From Sedimentisphaerales bacterium (lineage in GTDB: Bacteria; Planctomycetota; Phycisphaerae; Sedimentisphaerales; SM23-30), in the NCBI GenBank assembly GCA_016932145.1, contig JAFGDI010000100.1, forward strand, positions 1 to 16,573: DNA of 16,573 nucleotides, read 5' to 3'. The notes beneath the pieces are model-generated. The model worked only from the letters and a program-made list of their open reading frames with translations, was not told the origin of the DNA and ran no database searches. Every line of letters starts with the position of its first letter. Position 1 is the stretch's first letter. Both the position numbers and the translations under genes were made by a program. Below, piece by piece: positions 13,878 to 16,573 of the stretch.

Positions 13878-14540
13878 ATGAAAGAAAATAACTTAAATAT
13901 AATATATAAAACACTTTATAATAAATATGGACCACAAAATTGGTGGCCCGGAGACTCAGTCACCGAAATTATTATTGGTGCAGTTCTGGTACAAAACACC
14001 AACTGGGGCAATGTGGAAATGGCCCTGGACAATCTTAAGTTCGCCCAGGCCCTCGATTTCCAGATCATAAATGGTATGCCCAGCGACCAACTGGCCGAAA
14101 TGATCAGGCCCGCAGGGTATTACAACATCAAAGCCAAAAGGCTGAAAAACCTTACCCGCTGGATCATGGAGCAAACAGAAGGTGACCTGGAAATACTCAG
14201 GAATTACTCACTTAATTCGTTAAGAGAGAAACTGTTAGAAATAAACGGCATCGGACGGGAAACCGCCGATTGCATTTTACTCTACGCCTTCGGTATGCCC
14301 AGCTTTGTAGTCGATACCTATACGGCCAGAGTATTGAGCAGGCATAAACTTATTGAGCCCGAAGCTGATTACGAACAGATAAGAGAATATTGCATATCAC
14401 ATCTGGAGTCTGACATACAATTGTATAATGAATTTCACGCACTTTTAGTTCAGGTCGGAAAAGACCATTGTAAGCCCAAGGCAAAGTGTAAGGGCTGCCC
14501 ACTGGAAGAGCTGGACCATCAGATAGAAGAATTTTACTGA
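13878..14540 (+). CDS. Endonuclease III/HhH-GPD family DNA glycosylase, MagIII-like
   Basis: A 220-residue HhH-GPD base-excision glycosylase. It opens with the subgroup signature GPQNWWPGD, then IIIGAVLVQNTNW. The helix-hairpin-helix is at about 120-131 (LEINGIGRETAD), and the catalytic aspartate is Asp146 in VVDTYTARV. At the position of the Schiff-base lysine of E. coli Nth (GxGRKTA) there is Glu128 (GIGRETA), so it should be a monofunctional glycosylase without AP-lyase activity, as in MagIII, the 3-methyladenine glycosylase of Helicobacter. The C-terminal cluster site has only three cysteines, Cys198-x5-Cys204-x2-Cys207, and no fourth, so a normal [4Fe-4S] cluster is doubtful. The damaged base is not predictable with certainty; alkylated purines are the best guess. 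The ATG at 13878 has no clear Shine-Dalgarno. MurF starts 21 nt downstream, so the two are probably co-transcribed. Confidence 0.87.
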   Translation: MKENNLNIIYKTLYNKYGPQNWWPGDSVTEIIIGAVLVQNTNWGNVEMALDNLKFAQALDFQIINGMPSDQLAEMIRPAGYYNIKAKRLKNLTRWIMEQTEGDLEILRNYSLNSLREKLLEINGIGRETADCILLYAFGMPSFVVDTYTARVLSRHKLIEPEADYEQIREYCISHLESDIQLYNEFHALLVQVGKDHCKPKAKCKGCPLEELDHQIEEFY

Positions 14541-14561
14541 AGCAAGCAGGAGAATATCATA

Positions 14562-15947
14562 TTGAGACCTTTAATGTCAGCCGAGATCAGAACGGCGATA
14601 AATTCATCGCTCAAGAATCCGCTGGAAAATAACCTCGCCCATGGCATTGCCACTGATTCCAGGGGCGACCTGACCGATAAGATCTTTTTTGCCATAGTCG
14701 GCAAAAATCTCGATGGACACGACTATATTGAAAAAGCGGTGGCCAACGGTGCTGTCGAACTGGTAGTCCAGCGAGATATAACTATAAGTCCGGCTATATA
14801 TGAACGAAAGGTCAATGTTCATAAAGTTGCCGATACTATAGAGGCTATGGGCAAGCTGGCAAAATATTATAGGTCTAACCATGTCAGCCAGGTACAGACT
14901 ATTGCCGTTACCGGCTCTAATGGCAAGACGACGACCCGGGAAATGATCTACCATGTTTTGAGTAAGAAGTATAAAGGTACGCAATCGCAAAAAAACTTCA
15001 ATAATGCTATTGGCGCTCCTTTGAGTATACTGGAAATTGAAAATAATCATGATTTTGCCGTTATTGAATTGGGGACAAATGCACCGGGAGAAATAAACTA
15101 TCTCTCGATGATAACCCAGCCTGACATATCGGTAATAACATCTATCGGTCCTTCTCATCTCGAAGGGCTAAAGAGCATATCAGGCGTATGTATTGAAAAG
15201 ACAGCTATCGCTCATGGCATGAAGCCCGGCGGTATTGTCATCTGTAACGGTAATAACCCCGAAGCTCTGGCTATTCTGGAAAGAGGAGGGTATAAGACTA
15301 TTACCTTTGGCCTGACAGAAAATTGTCAGCTCTGGGCCGCCAAAATTGAGCCAGACGGGCAAGGCGGTATCAGCTTTGAGACCAATGACCGGGTTTCAGT
15401 GCATCTGGCAGTACCCGGCAGACATAATGTAAGTAATGCCCTGGCTGCCCTGGCAGTATGTCGCCGTATGGACATTACTACGGCCGATTTCGCTGAGCTG
15501 ATAAAAGATTTCAATGCTGTCAGCGGTCGGCTCAATATAAAAGATATAAATGGTTTTACTATCATAGACGATAGTTATAATGCTAACCCTGCCAGTATGG
15601 CAGCGGCACTGGATGTCTTGAACGACCAGCCAGGCAAGCGTAGAATATTCTGTTGTGGCGACATGGGAGAGCTGGGCGATAATACCATAGAACTGCATCG
15701 AGAGCTGGGCCGGAAAATTGCGCAGAGCAAAACCGATTACCTGATAACCGCCGGGCCTCTTACTGAACACGCAGCCCAGTCTGCCATTGAAGCCGGTTTT
15801 AATGCAGAAAGAACCATAATCGCACAACACAGCACTCAGGCGGCTGATCGACTATTGGAAATTATTGAACCTGGCGATACCATTCTGGCCAAAGGCTCTC
15901 GCTCTGCAAAAATGGAACAAATAGTAGAAGCTATTAAAAACCGTTAA
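14562..15947 (+). CDS. murF: UDP-N-acetylmuramoyl-tripeptide--D-alanyl-D-alanine ligase (MurF)
   Basis: A 461-residue cytoplasmic Mur ligase that adds D-Ala-D-Ala to UDP-MurNAc-tripeptide using ATP, the last cytoplasmic step of the peptidoglycan stem. Three domains in order: the N-terminal substrate domain with TDSRGDLTDKIFFAIVG (31-47), the ATPase domain with P-loop GSNGKTT (118-124), NNAIGAP (147-153) and ELGTNAPGEI (169-178), and the C-terminal domain with DDSYNANPASM near 337-347. NNAIGAP and the DSYNANP motif separate MurF from MurC, D and E. The TTG at 14562 is chosen because AGGAG lies 8-9 nt upstream; the in-frame ATG at 14574 is too far from it. The mur and D-Ala ligase genes usually seen near murF are absent; it sits between a glycosylase and a glycerate kinase. 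Complete and apparently functional. Confidence 0.96.
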   Translation: MRPLMSAEIRTAINSSLKNPLENNLAHGIATDSRGDLTDKIFFAIVGKNLDGHDYIEKAVANGAVELVVQRDITISPAIYERKVNVHKVADTIEAMGKLAKYYRSNHVSQVQTIAVTGSNGKTTTREMIYHVLSKKYKGTQSQKNFNNAIGAPLSILEIENNHDFAVIELGTNAPGEINYLSMITQPDISVITSIGPSHLEGLKSISGVCIEKTAIAHGMKPGGIVICNGNNPEALAILERGGYKTITFGLTENCQLWAAKIEPDGQGGISFETNDRVSVHLAVPGRHNVSNALAALAVCRRMDITTADFAELIKDFNAVSGRLNIKDINGFTIIDDSYNANPASMAAALDVLNDQPGKRRIFCCGDMGELGDNTIELHRELGRKIAQSKTDYLITAGPLTEHAAQSAIEAGFNAERTIIAQHSTQAADRLLEIIEPGDTILAKGSRSAKMEQIVEAIKNR

Positions 15948-15998
15948 TCGCGGCACCAGATAAAGCTCAAAATGAACAGACAGGCAAAAACAAAAAAA

Positions 15999-16573
15999 AT
16001 GAAAATAATAATAGCACCAGATTCATTTAAGGAATGTTGCCGGGCTGTCGATGTTGCACGAGCTATAGCCACAGGAGTGCGACAGTGCTGCCCTGCTGCC
16101 GAGATAATACAAATACCTCTTTCTGATGGTGGAGAGGGCCTGCTGCAATGCTTCCCCGGCGAACACGAAAAAGTCATCTCGCAGGTAACCGGGCCAACAG
16201 GCAAAAGTGTTAATGCTGAATATATGATAATCAATCACACCGGCAAACAGACAGCTATAATAGAAATGTCTGCTGCCGCCGGGATCGAACTTATCGGCCC
16301 GGAAGAGAGAAATCCGCTGCTTACTACTACCTATGGCGTAGGCGAGCTTATTCTTGATGCCTGGCATAAAGGCTGTCGCGATTTCTATATCGGACTGGGC
16401 AGTTCAGCAACCTGCGATTGCGGCACCGGCATGGCACAGGCATTAGGTATAGAGTTTTTCGATGAATCTGGCCTGCTCATCGAGCCACACATGAACGCCT
16501 CATTGAACCATCAGGTAAAGAACATAAGCTGTAAAAACCTGAAAATACCACTAATGACCTCGCGCTTCACCGC
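15999..16573 (+). CDS. Glycerate kinase (GlxK/GarK family), 3' truncated by window end
   Basis: The first 191 residues of a protein of about 370-380; the rest lies beyond the window. It starts with the family sequence MKIIIAPDSFKE, followed by the I-P-L-S-D-G-G-E-G motif, then IEMSAAAGIELI, TTYGVGELILDA and IGLGSSATCDCGTGMAQALG. The enzyme phosphorylates D-glycerate to 2- or 3-phosphoglycerate, linking glycerate and glyoxylate use to glycolysis. The usual GGSATNDGG glycine loop reads GSSATCDCG, with two cysteines not normally there. The ATG at 15999 is chosen to match the family N-terminus; an in-frame ATG at 15972 would add nine basic residues. Neither has a strong ribosome binding site. The gap to murF is 51 nt. 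The last few codons (TSRFT) do not look like the D-V-x-N-P-L expected there, so the very end of the sequence may be unreliable. Confidence 0.9.
   Translation, partial: MKIIIAPDSFKECCRAVDVARAIATGVRQCCPAAEIIQIPLSDGGEGLLQCFPGEHEKVISQVTGPTGKSVNAEYMIINHTGKQTAIIEMSAAAGIELIGPEERNPLLTTTYGVGELILDAWHKGCRDFYIGLGSSATCDCGTGMAQALGIEFFDESGLLIEPHMNASLNHQVKNISCKNLKIPLMTSRFT

Overview
The window is 16.6 kb of a compact bacterial chromosome, roughly mid-40s % G+C, with short AT-rich intergenic gaps. I see no rRNA, tRNA, insertion sequence, CRISPR array or phage gene. A lipid-anchored TRAP solute receptor, a chemoreceptor, MurF and a radical-SAM enzyme matching AhbC of the siroheme-dependent heme route suggest a motile, Gram-negative, probably anaerobic bacterium. 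The Arg-Arg-repeat protein and the overall style would fit a Planctomycetes/PVC-type lineage (for example Phycisphaerae), but that is a weak guess and no marker gene here settles it.

Layout, left to right. (1) 181-1915: a TatD-family hydrolase (minus) and a CPBP/CAAX-type membrane protease (plus), divergent, each with a plausible promoter in the 124-bp gap. (2) 2037-3965: a transmembrane chemoreceptor (minus) with its own terminator and a 498-bp AT-rich upstream region. (3) 4464-8415: a small DUF486 membrane protein, then a tripartite TRAP transporter operon reading dctP-dctQ-dctM-uspA (all minus) from a good promoter at 8470-8498. A hairpin after dctP could make the receptor more abundant than the membrane subunits, and the trailing UspA recalls the TeaABCD arrangement. 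(4) 8567-9754: the AhbC-like radical-SAM enzyme (minus), divergent from a CLC chloride channel/transporter with a CBS pair (9922-11730, plus). (5) 11780-13594: three minus-strand genes, in transcription order a poly-aspartate protein, an Arg-Arg-repeat protein and an LCM-family carboxyl methyltransferase. This is the least explained part of the window. (6) 13878-16573: a plus-strand run of an endonuclease III/MagIII-like glycosylase, MurF, and a glycerate kinase cut by the window end.

Functional links. The dctPQM-uspA genes are one uptake module for an organic acid, probably a dicarboxylate or related anion. The chemoreceptor next door has a long helical sensor region of the size of HBM domains, some of which sense TCA intermediates, so taste and uptake of related compounds is possible but unproven. 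MurF belongs to peptidoglycan synthesis. The glycosylase and glycerate kinase flanking it are unrelated in function and probably only share transcription.

The best candidate for something undescribed is the acidic/basic protein pair plus methyltransferase at 11780-13594. The grouping and the charge contrast are visible in the sequence. Any joint function is inference.
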